64,000 nt of DNA from Agromyces sp. H66. GTDB lineage: Bacteria > Actinomycetota > Actinomycetes > Actinomycetales > Microbacteriaceae. The position numbers were made by a program, and so were the translations under genes. This document shows, piece by piece, positions 37,716 through 44,255 of this stretch. The stretch covers positions 124,001 through 188,000 of the forward strand of contig NZ_SJZG01000003.1 in the NCBI RefSeq assembly GCF_004959775.1, given 5' to 3'. Numbering within the stretch: position 1 is the first letter of the stretch; each line of letters begins with the position of its first letter. The notes under the pieces were generated by a model. It made no database searches, was not told the origin of the DNA, and saw nothing but the letters and a program-made list of their open reading frames with translations.

Positions 37716-37801
37716 GCGGTCCCCCTTCCGCGTTCAATGCCAGCATGCAACGCGGCACGCTCCCGCGCAACGGGATCTCTCGGGACCTCCGCGGTCGCGG
37801 A

Positions 37802-37813
37802 TAGAATGCCTGC
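37802..37813 (+). promoter_or_regulatory. Promoter of the molybdate uptake operon
   Basis: TAGAAT (37802-37807) is close to the TATAAT consensus and ends 6 bases before ATG 37814 of a nine-codon ORF. The predicted transcript therefore starts at that ATG, not at the regulator gene 26 bases further on. Confidence 0.5.
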
Positions 37814-37843
37814 ATGGACACGCATCTGCGGACCAGATCATGA
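37814..37843 (+). CDS. Possible leaderless 9-residue leader ORF coupled to the Mo regulator
   Basis: ATG 37814 begins a nine-codon frame (MDTHLRTRS) that ends in TGA 37841-37843. The stop overlaps the ATG of the HTH-TOBE gene at 37840 (ATGA). The regulator gene has no good ribosome-binding site of its own, so ribosomes that load on the leaderless ATG could pass to it by termination-reinitiation. This is inference from layout; too short to prove coding. Confidence 0.4.
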   Translation: MDTHLRTRS

Positions 37844-38256
37844 CGCAGTTCCGCATCAGCGAAGCCGCCGCGCTGCTCGGCGTGAGCGATGACACCGTGC
37901 GGCGCTGGGCCGAACAGGGCCGGCTCGCGGTGACCCGCGGCGCGAACGGCAGGCGGGTCGTCGAGGGCGCCGACCTCGTGCCGCTCATGGAGGAACTCGG
38001 CTCCGGCGGCGCACTCGCCGAGGCGTTCCCGCTCGCGCGGGCGTCGGCACGCAACCGCTTCGTCGGCCTCGTCACCCGCGTGCGGCGCGACGGGGTCATG
38101 GCACAGGTCGACCTGCAGGCGGGCCCGTTCCGCGTCGTCTCGCTCATGAGCGCCGAGGCCGCCGACGACCTCGGCCTCGAGCCCGGCATGCTCGCCGCGG
38201 CAAGCGCGAAGGCCACCACCGTGTCGATCGAGCTGCCGCCGGGGCCCGACTCGTGA
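37840..38256 (+). CDS. Helix-turn-helix + TOBE molybdenum-responsive regulator/binding protein
   Basis: A 138-residue protein. Residues 1-55 are an excisionase/MerR-like helix-turn-helix (FRISEAAALLGVSDDTVRRWAEQGRL, GRRVVEGADLVPLM). Residues about 68-135 form a single TOBE (mop-like) domain (SARNRFVGLVTRVRRDGVMAQVDLQAG ... ELPPG) that binds molybdate or tungstate. It is the first gene of the mod operon (GTGA overlap with modA). I infer a molybdate-sensing repressor of modABC, and it may also supply the TOBE function missing from this short ModC. Confidence 0.88.
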   Translation: MTQFRISEAAALLGVSDDTVRRWAEQGRLAVTRGANGRRVVEGADLVPLMEELGSGGALAEAFPLARASARNRFVGLVTRVRRDGVMAQVDLQAGPFRVVSLMSAEAADDLGLEPGMLAAASAKATTVSIELPPGPDS

Positions 38257-39032
38257 GACGTCACCGCGCGCCGGCGCCGGTGCTCGCGCTCGCCGTCGCC
38301 GCAGCCCTGGCCGGGTGCGCGACCGGCGGGACGCCCGAACCCGGGTCATCGGATGCCGCGCCGTCGACGGTGACCGTCTTCGCCGCCGCCTCCCTCACGC
38401 ACGTGTTCGACGTGCTCGCCGAGCGGTTCGAGGCGACGCGCCCGGGCGTCGAGGTCGTGCTGAGCTCGGGCGGGAGCGGCGCCCTCGCCCAGCAGATCGT
38501 GGCGGGCGCACCGGCCGACGTGTTCGCGTCGGCCGCCGAGGCGCCCATGCAGACGGTCGCCGACGCGGGACTCGCCGGCCCTCCCGTCGTGTTCGCGACG
38601 AACACCCTCCAGCTCGTGGTGCCGGCCGGCAACCCCGCCGGCGTGTCGGGCCTCGACGACCTCGCGCGTGACGAACTCCGCGTCGCCCTCTGCGACGACT
38701 CGGTGCCCTGCGGCGCCGCCACCGTCGACCTGCTCGCGCGGCAGGGGGTGACCGCCGCGCCCGACACGCTCGAGGCCGACGTGACGAGCGTCGTCACGAA
38801 GGTCGTGCTCGGCGAGGTCGACGCCGCCCTCGTGTACCGCACCGACGTGATCGCTGCGGGCGACGCGGTCGAGGGCATCGAGGTGTCCGGCGCGGCATCC
38901 GTCGTCAATCGCTACCCCATCGCGGTGATGACGGATGCCGCGAGCCCCGACGCCGCCGCCGAGTTCGTCGCGTTCGTGGCGGGCGCCGAGGGCCGCGCCG
39001 CGCTCGACGCCGCGGGATTCGGGGCACCGTGA
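38253..39032 (+). CDS. modA: Molybdate ABC transporter substrate-binding lipoprotein
   Basis: A 259-residue lipoprotein (lipobox LAGC in AAALAGCATG) with the ModA pattern: TVFAAASLTHVFDVLAERFE, LSSGGSGALAQQIVAGAPADVFASA, VALCDDSVPCGAATVDLL, VVTKVVLGEVDAALVYRTDV. The Ser residues of AAAS and GGSG are the usual oxyanion contacts. It captures molybdate/tungstate outside the membrane and delivers it to ModBC. Overlaps its neighbours by 4 bases. Confidence 0.96.
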   Translation: MRRHRAPAPVLALAVAAALAGCATGGTPEPGSSDAAPSTVTVFAAASLTHVFDVLAERFEATRPGVEVVLSSGGSGALAQQIVAGAPADVFASAAEAPMQTVADAGLAGPPVVFATNTLQLVVPAGNPAGVSGLDDLARDELRVALCDDSVPCGAATVDLLARQGVTAAPDTLEADVTSVVTKVVLGEVDAALVYRTDVIAAGDAVEGIEVSGAASVVNRYPIAVMTDAASPDAAAEFVAFVAGAEGRAALDAAGFGAP

Positions 39033-39886
39033 CGGCACCCGGCCCGCGCCCCGTCCGCACGTCGCCCGCACGTCGCCGCACGCCCCGCCCCGGCGGCCGC
39101 CTCGCGTGGCCGATCGCCGCCGTGGCCGCCATCGCCCTCGCCCTGCTCGTGCTGCCGCTGGTGTCGCTCGTGCTGCGCGCGCCATGGGCCGACCTGCCCC
39201 GGCTCCTCGCCCGCGAGTCCGTGCTGCAGGCCCTCGTGCTGTCGTTCGGCACCGCGCTCGCCGCGACCGCCCTGTGTCTCGTGCTCGGGGTACCGCTCGC
39301 GGCCGTGCTCGCGCGCGCGAGCGGCTGGCCGTCGCTGCCGAGGCGGCTCCTGCGCGCGGCGGTCACGGTGCCCCTGGTGCTCCCGCCCGTGGTCGGCGGC
39401 ATCGCGCTCCTGCAGTTCCTCGGGCGTCGCGGCGTCGTCGGCGGCCTGCTCGACGACCGGTTCGGCATCACGGTGCCGTTCACGACGGGGGCGGTCGTCA
39501 TCGCACAGGTCTTCGTGGCGCTGCCCTTCCTCGTGTTCGCCGTCGAGGGCGCGCTGCGCACGGCCGACCGCCGAACCGAGCTCGCCGCGGCGACGCTCGG
39601 CGCCTCGCGGTGGCAGGTGTTCCGGCACGTGACGCTCCCCCTCGTCGCACCCGGCGTGGCCGCGGGCGCCGTGCTCTGCTTCAGCCGCGCCCTCGGGGAG
39701 TTCGGCGCCACCATCACGTTCGCCGGGTCGCTGCCGGGGGTCACCCGCACCCTGCCGATCGCGAGCTACCTCGCGATGCAGTCCGATCCCGACGAGGCGA
39801 TCGCGCTGGCGCTGCTCCTGCTCGCAGTGTCGATCGCGGTGCTCATCGGGCTCCGCGACCGGTGGCTGCCCGGAGTGCGCGGATGA
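39029..39886 (+). CDS. modB: Molybdate ABC transporter permease
   Basis: A 285-residue permease with five to six membrane helices. The coupling (EAA) loop ELAAATLGASRWQVFRHVTLPLVAPG is typical, as are VPLVLPPVVGGIALLQFLGRRG and FSRALGEFGATITFAGSLPGVTRTLP. The N-terminal about 25 residues are Pro/Arg-rich and cytosolic. GTG 39029 overlaps modA; the stop overlaps modC. Confidence 0.96.
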   Translation: MTAPGPRPVRTSPARRRTPRPGGRLAWPIAAVAAIALALLVLPLVSLVLRAPWADLPRLLARESVLQALVLSFGTALAATALCLVLGVPLAAVLARASGWPSLPRRLLRAAVTVPLVLPPVVGGIALLQFLGRRGVVGGLLDDRFGITVPFTTGAVVIAQVFVALPFLVFAVEGALRTADRRTELAAATLGASRWQVFRHVTLPLVAPGVAAGAVLCFSRALGEFGATITFAGSLPGVTRTLPIASYLAMQSDPDEAIALALLLLAVSIAVLIGLRDRWLPGVRG

Positions 39887-40608
39887 CCCGGATGCCGCGG
39901 CCCGTCCTCCACGCCGATGTGCACGTCGCACGCGGCGGCCTGCACGTCGAGGCCGCGTTCGACGTGACGCCGGGGCATCCGCTCGCCGTCATCGGACCGA
40001 ACGGGGCCGGCAAGTCGACCGTGCTCGCCGCGATCGCGGGGCTCGTGCCGCTCGACGCCGGGGGCGTCTCGATCGGCGACCGGGTGATCGACGGGCTGCC
40101 GCCCGAGGCGCGGCGCATCGGCGTGGTCTTCCAGGACTACGTGCTGTTCCCGCATCTCGACGTGCGCGACAACATCGCGTTCGCGGCCCGCATGCGGGGC
40201 GGCTCACGCGCGGCCGCCCGCGCCGCCGCCGAGCCCTGGCTCGAACGCTACGGCCTGACCCTGCTCGCCGAGCGGTTCCCCGCCGAGCTCTCGGGCGGGC
40301 AGGCACAGCGCGTGGCGCTCGCCAGGGCCCTCGCCGCCGAGCCCGAGGTGCTGCTGCTCGACGAACCCATGTCGGCGCTCGACGTCGAGGTGCGCGCCGA
40401 GATGCGTGACGAGCTCGCGACGCACGTGCGCGAGTTCGGCGGCGCCACGGTGCTCGTCACGCACAGCCCGGCGGATGCCGCGGCCCTCGCCGACTCGGTG
40501 CTCGTGCTCGAGGCGGGGCGGGTGACGCAGCGCGGCACGCTCGCCGACCTGCGCGCCGCGCCGGCGACGCCGTACGTGGGCCGGATGCTCGCGGCATCCC
40601 ACGACTGA
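39883..40608 (+). CDS. modC: Molybdate ABC transporter ATPase, short form without TOBE domain
   Basis: A 241-residue ATPase: Walker A GPNGAGKSTVLAAIAG, Q-loop VVFQDYVLFPHLDVRDN, signature LSGGQAQRVALARAL, Walker B VLLLDEPMSALD, switch THSPADAAAL. Enterobacterial ModC is about 350 residues with a C-terminal TOBE/mop domain; here the protein ends after the ABC domain. The TOBE domain is instead in the first gene of the operon. Energises molybdate uptake with ModAB. Confidence 0.95.
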   Translation: MTRMPRPVLHADVHVARGGLHVEAAFDVTPGHPLAVIGPNGAGKSTVLAAIAGLVPLDAGGVSIGDRVIDGLPPEARRIGVVFQDYVLFPHLDVRDNIAFAARMRGGSRAAARAAAEPWLERYGLTLLAERFPAELSGGQAQRVALARALAAEPEVLLLDEPMSALDVEVRAEMRDELATHVREFGGATVLVTHSPADAAALADSVLVLEAGRVTQRGTLADLRAAPATPYVGRMLAASHD

Positions 40609-40612
40609 GCTC

Positions 40613-40671
40613 GTGCAGGAGAATTGCCGCGACAAGCTCCCACACGGCTCATCCGGCCGATTCTCCTTCAC
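40613..40671. repeat. Family D inverted repeat after modC
   Basis: GTGCAGGAGAAT (40613-40624) and ATTCTCCTTCAC (40660-40671) are nearly complementary around a 35-base middle. The same GCAGGAGAAT...ATTCTCCTGC ends are found at 49549-49603. It lies between modC and the converging SixA gene and may end both transcripts. The remaining gap to 40735 has two GGCTCTGGCTAC direct repeats and no gene. Confidence 0.6.
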
Positions 40672-40735
40672 CAGCTCTGGCTACGGCCACCGGCTCTGGC
40701 TACCGCCACCGGCTCTCGAGGCGGCGCGCCGGGCG

Positions 40736-41221
40736 CTACGACCGCGGCGTGTCGAACCGCACGCCGCGCACGAGCCCCTCGTCGAGCTCGTTCCACGCAT
40801 CGGCGTCGAACCGGAGCTCGGCGACCGCGCACGTGGCCATGTGCCCGATCTCGTCGGTGAAGCGGTGCACGAGCGACGTCATCTCGGGGTTGTGGCCGAC
40901 GACGAACGCCGTGCCCACCGAGGCGTCGAGCTCACCGATGACGTCGAGCAGGCCCGCCGCCGAGGTCGCGTAGAGCCGTTCGTCGGCGACGATCCCGTCG
41001 CGGTCCATGCCCAGCGCCTGTGCCATGAGTTGCGCCGTCGTCAGCGCCCGTACGGCCGTGCTCGACAGGATGAGGTCGGGCACGAGTCCCTGCTCGGCGA
41101 GCCGCCGGCCCATCTTCGGCGCGTCACGGCGGCCGCGGTCGTTGAGGGGCCGCTCGTGGTCGTCGAGGCCCGGGTGATCCCAGCTCGACTTCGCGTGGCG
41201 CACCAGCACGAGGGTCTTCAT
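40736..41221 (-). CDS. SixA-like phosphohistidine phosphatase (histidine phosphatase superfamily)
   Basis: A 161-residue histidine phosphatase: catalytic VLVRHAKSSWDHPG at the N-terminus, GRRDAPKMGRRLAEQGLVPDLILSSTAVRALTTAQLM, and the second His in FVVGHNPEMTSL. SixA in E. coli removes phosphate from His of phosphorelay or PTS proteins; the substrate here is not known. Its ATG overlaps the hutG stop by 4 bases, so the two are cotranscribed, which is odd for a hut locus. Confidence 0.85.
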   Translation of the reverse strand: MKTLVLVRHAKSSWDHPGLDDHERPLNDRGRRDAPKMGRRLAEQGLVPDLILSSTAVRALTTAQLMAQALGMDRDGIVADERLYATSAAGLLDVIGELDASVGTAFVVGHNPEMTSLVHRFTDEIGHMATCAVAELRFDADAWNELDEGLVRGVRFDTPRS

Positions 41222-42153
41222 CAGCGCAACCCGACCCCGGTCGCCACCTCGAGCACGCACAGCGCGGCGAGCCGCACGGTGCGGCCGTCGGGGGCGTCGG
41301 CCGTGGCATCCACCTCGGCGAGGTCGACCGACTCGACCAGCGGTGCGGCACCGGCCGCACGCGCCGCCGCTCGCAGCTCCCACGCCGAGATGCCACCGGG
41401 CACGGAGGCGGGGCAGCCGGGCGCCACCGACCGGTCGCACACGTCGACGTCGAGGTCGACGTGGACGGGTCCGCCCGCCGCGCCGGCGATCTCGAGCGCC
41501 TCGGCCAAGACGTCCGCGATCGGGCGCCGATGCAGCTCGTCGCGATGCACGACCGTGATGCCGAACTCCTCGGCTCGATCGGCGTAGTGGCGCGAATTCG
41601 CGAAATCGGCGATGCCGATCTGCACCACCCGCCGACCGTCGAGCCCGGCCTCGATCAGCCGTCGCACGGGCGACCCGTTGCTCACGCCGTCGCGAAGGTC
41701 GTAGTGCGCGTCGAGCGTGATGAGCCCGCCGGTGCGGAGCCGATCACCCCAGACGCCGAGCGCCACGGGCATCGTGAGCGAGTTGTCACCGCCGAGTGCC
41801 ATGACGACGCTCGACCGCGCGGCGGCGGTCGCCGCCGCGGCGCGCACCCGGGCCTCCCCCTCTGGGCCGTCGGGCTCATCGACGTCGCCCGCGTCGACGA
41901 GGGTCAGCACGTCGAGGTCCTCGGCCTCCTCCCTCGAGTCCACGCCGCGATCGGGCATGAGCGCCGGGCTGTAGCGGGCGAGCGCCTCGCGGATCGCCGC
42001 CGGGGTCGCGTGCGCGCCCGTCGGCGAGAGCGACGTGCGCCAGGCCGGCACGCCGAGGAGTGCGAGGTCGGCGGTCTCCTCGGGTTCGAGGTCGGCGAGC
42101 GCGGGCCAGCCGCCCGCGCGGGGCCAGAGGGGGTCGTGCGAGAGCTTCGCCAT
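41221..42153 (-). CDS. hutG: Formimidoylglutamase (ureohydrolase family)
   Basis: Hydrolyses N-formimidoyl-L-glutamate to glutamate and formamide, the last step of the HutHUIG pathway. The 310-residue arginase-fold protein has manganese ligands in ALGGDNSLTMP (Asn where arginase has His), LITLDAHYDLRDG and VHVDLDVDVCDRS. The GGDNS variant is seen in formimidoylglutamases. ATG 42153 is preferred to 42159 because a -10-like TAGCGT (42166-42161) ends 7 bases before it. The shared hut palindrome upstream (42210-42225) supports the assignment over agmatinase. Confidence 0.88.
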   Translation of the reverse strand: MAKLSHDPLWPRAGGWPALADLEPEETADLALLGVPAWRTSLSPTGAHATPAAIREALARYSPALMPDRGVDSREEAEDLDVLTLVDAGDVDEPDGPEGEARVRAAAATAAARSSVVMALGGDNSLTMPVALGVWGDRLRTGGLITLDAHYDLRDGVSNGSPVRRLIEAGLDGRRVVQIGIADFANSRHYADRAEEFGITVVHRDELHRRPIADVLAEALEIAGAAGGPVHVDLDVDVCDRSVAPGCPASVPGGISAWELRAAARAAGAAPLVESVDLAEVDATADAPDGRTVRLAALCVLEVATGVGLR

Positions 42154-42209
42154 GGTCATGACGCTAGCAATGCCGGATGTCGCAGGCCGAGGCACCCCTC
42201 GACCGCGAT

Positions 42210-42225
42210 GTCTGCGATTCCAGAC
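42210..42225 (-). promoter_or_regulatory. Shared hut palindrome, site 3 (upstream of hutG)
   Basis: Read on the minus strand: GTCTGGAATCGCAGAC, with perfect GTCTG/CAGAC outer arms and 13 of 16 bases identical to the hutH and hutU sites; the changes at two symmetric positions keep the dyad. Its centre is 64.5 bp before ATG 42153, matching 63.5 and 62.5 bp at hutH and hutU. The site is 38 kb from the IclR gene. Confidence 0.7.
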
Positions 42226-42245
42226 CAGCGTGCATGACCCGACCC

Positions 42246-42785
42246 TCAGCGCCCGGCGTGCCATGGACGCGGATCGGTGCGAACCAACCCGTACAGCTCC
42301 ACGTCGTGGTTCCGTCCGTCGTTGAAGAACGCCCCGCGCACCAGCCCCTCGTAGCTGAATCCGCACTTCTCGGCGATGCGCTTGCTCGCGACGTTGCCGG
42401 GGGCGATGACCAGCTGGATGCGGTGCTGCTTCTTGCTGGCGAACAGGTAGTCGACGAGCAGCTGCACCGCCTCGGTCGTGTACCCGCGACCTGCGTGCAC
42501 GGGATCGTAGAGCTGGTACGACAACTCGAACGCGTCCCAGTAGCCGACCGGGGGGAAGAACTCGATATGACCGACCATCTCGCCGTCATGGTTGCGGATG
42601 AGCAGTGTGCCCTCGTCGCGCTCCCAGAACCCGGTCTCGGCGAACCGTGCCCGCATCGTCGACTCGGACAGGACGCCCATGGGGAAGAACGCTCCGCGAC
42701 TCCTGATGTCGACGTGCGCCTCGTAGAACCCAGGCAGATCCGCCTCGCGCACCGGCGTGAGCACCGTCTTCTCGCCCCTCAGCAC
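42246..42785 (-). CDS. GNAT acetyltransferase, RimJ/RimL type
   Basis: A 179-residue N-acetyltransferase of the RimJ/L group: TVLTPVREADLPGFYEAH at the start, acetyl-CoA-binding HAGRGYTTEAVQLLVDYLFA, and the C-terminal NVASKRIAEKCGFSYEGLVRGAFFNDGRNHDVELYGLV. Such enzymes acetylate protein N-termini, antibiotics or small amines; substrate unknown. GTG 42785 follows GAGGGG. It ends 20 bases beyond the hutG palindrome and is a single gene. Confidence 0.88.
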   Translation of the reverse strand: MLRGEKTVLTPVREADLPGFYEAHVDIRSRGAFFPMGVLSESTMRARFAETGFWERDEGTLLIRNHDGEMVGHIEFFPPVGYWDAFELSYQLYDPVHAGRGYTTEAVQLLVDYLFASKKQHRIQLVIAPGNVASKRIAEKCGFSYEGLVRGAFFNDGRNHDVELYGLVRTDPRPWHAGR

Positions 42786-42853
42786 TGGATCGCCCCTCGA
42801 TGCGTACGCGCGCCGATGCAGCCATGGACCATGCGGATGCCGCTTTCAGACCG

Positions 42854-43135
42854 TCAGCCTGCGGGCGGTGGAGGCGGCGACGACGTCTCGTCGAGCGCAC
42901 GCCGGATCTCGCGGTACTCGTCGGGCGTGATCTCACCGCGCGCGAGCCGTTCCTCGGCGATGGCGCGGGCGTCGCTCCGCGGCGGCTGTCCATGCGACGG
43001 GGGCGACCCGGGCGGCCCCGAGGAGCCCGACGTGAACGACCGCACCACCAGCACGACGAGCGCCGCGAGCGCGAGCAGTCCGAACAGGATCAGGATCCAG
43101 CCCCAGCCCATGCCGTAGCCGTAGTCCCACATCAT
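42854..43135 (-). CDS. SHOCT-domain membrane protein
   Basis: A 93-residue protein: aromatic start MMWDYGYGMGWGW, one membrane helix (ILILFGLLALAALVVLVV), a Ser/Gly/Pro linker and a C-terminal SHOCT motif (ARAIAEERLARGEITPDEYREIRRAL). SHOCT modules are short oligomerisation domains in many small bacterial membrane proteins. GGAGGTGAT precedes the start at 43135 (ATG 43132 is an alternative). Function unknown. Confidence 0.85.
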   Translation of the reverse strand: MMWDYGYGMGWGWILILFGLLALAALVVLVVRSFTSGSSGPPGSPPSHGQPPRSDARAIAEERLARGEITPDEYREIRRALDETSSPPPPPAG

Positions 43136-43207
43136 GCAGCATCACCTCCGATGCCGGGCGGAGCGGAGCCGCTCCGCCTTCATGCTACGCCCGGGCCGCT
43201 CCGGGCG

Positions 43208-44194
43208 TCAGGCTCGAAGCGCCGCGAGCAGCTCGCGCTCGCGCTCGGCGCTGAGACCCGCGCCGCGCGGGCGGCCGAGCCCCTGCGCGACCTCCCATTC
43301 GAGCACGTCCTCGAGCAGGTCGTCGAGCGGACGCAGCCGGAGCCCGGCGGCCCGGGCGGCCGCGTTCGACCGGTCGAGGAACGCGTTCCACTCGGGGTCG
43401 ATGATCCAGAGCGGCAGCGAGTCCGTCCCCGACCACTCGGCGACGCCCCGCTGCGCGAGCCACGCGGTCGGGGCCGCGACGACCTCGCCGCGGTGCCCGC
43501 CGATCGCCCGGGAGCGCTCGAGCCAGTCTGCGAACGTGATCCGGTCGCCGACCGCGTTGAACCGGCCGGTCAGCCCGCGTTCGACCGCGTCGAGCGTGAA
43601 GCGCACCAGGTCGCCCACGTGGATCGCCTGCACGGGAGCTTCGGGCATGTCGGGCACGAGCATCGGCCCGTCGTCGCGGGCGGCGCGCGCGACCCAGTAC
43701 CCGCTGCGTCCCGAGGCATCACCGGCGCCCGCGATCAGGCCGGGCCTGATGACGAGCAGCCGATCGTCGAGCGCCTGGCGGTAGGCGAGCTCGATCGCCG
43801 ACTTCGCCTCGCCGTAGGTCTCGGGCGTCGACACGTCGGCCTCGAGCGGCGGCATCAGGTCGGCGGCCTCGTCGGCCCCCGGCTCGTCGTGCCGGGCGTA
43901 CACGTTCCCCGACGAGATGAACGTCCAGTGCCTGGCGTGCGGTGCGAGGTCGGCCGCGGCGCGGCGCGCGAATCCGGGCTGGCGGGTCACGTCGATCACG
44001 GCGTCCCATTCCCGGCGGGCAACGTCGTCGTAGGCGCCGGGCGCCGAGCGGTCGGCCCGCACCAGGCGCGCACCCTCGGCGACGCCGCCCGCCTCGCCGC
44101 GCGCGAGGCACGTCACCCGATGTCCACGGGCGAGCGCCTCCCGCGCGAGTCCCCGTCCGAGCCACTGCGTGCCACCGAGGATGAGCAGGTCCAT
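43208..44194 (-). CDS. NAD(P)-dependent epimerase/reductase-like protein (atypical SDR)
   Basis: A 328-residue extended SDR: nucleotide-binding LLILGGTQWLGRGLAREALARGHRVTCLARG, then DAVIDVTRQPGF, WTFISSGNVYARH, and the active-site-like TYGEAKSAIELAY. It resembles plant CSP41/isoflavone-reductase-like proteins annotated as epimerases; substrate unknown. ATG 44194 starts exactly at the Rossmann fold. It is downstream of the P-type ATPase on the same strand (61-base gap). Confidence 0.82.
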   Translation of the reverse strand: MDLLILGGTQWLGRGLAREALARGHRVTCLARGEAGGVAEGARLVRADRSAPGAYDDVARREWDAVIDVTRQPGFARRAAADLAPHARHWTFISSGNVYARHDEPGADEAADLMPPLEADVSTPETYGEAKSAIELAYRQALDDRLLVIRPGLIAGAGDASGRSGYWVARAARDDGPMLVPDMPEAPVQAIHVGDLVRFTLDAVERGLTGRFNAVGDRITFADWLERSRAIGGHRGEVVAAPTAWLAQRGVAEWSGTDSLPLWIIDPEWNAFLDRSNAAARAAGLRLRPLDDLLEDVLEWEVAQGLGRPRGAGLSAERERELLAALRA

Positions 44195-44255
44195 GCGTTC
44201 ATCCCAGCACGGGACGGATGCCCCGCGCCCGCCTGTTCTCGCAACGCGAACCCGC

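Noticed and set aside
41221..42153. Agmatinase or arginase as the identity of the ureohydrolase
   Set aside because: The GGDNS variant and the shared hut palindrome fit formimidoylglutamase better, and it completes the HutH-HutU-HutI route.
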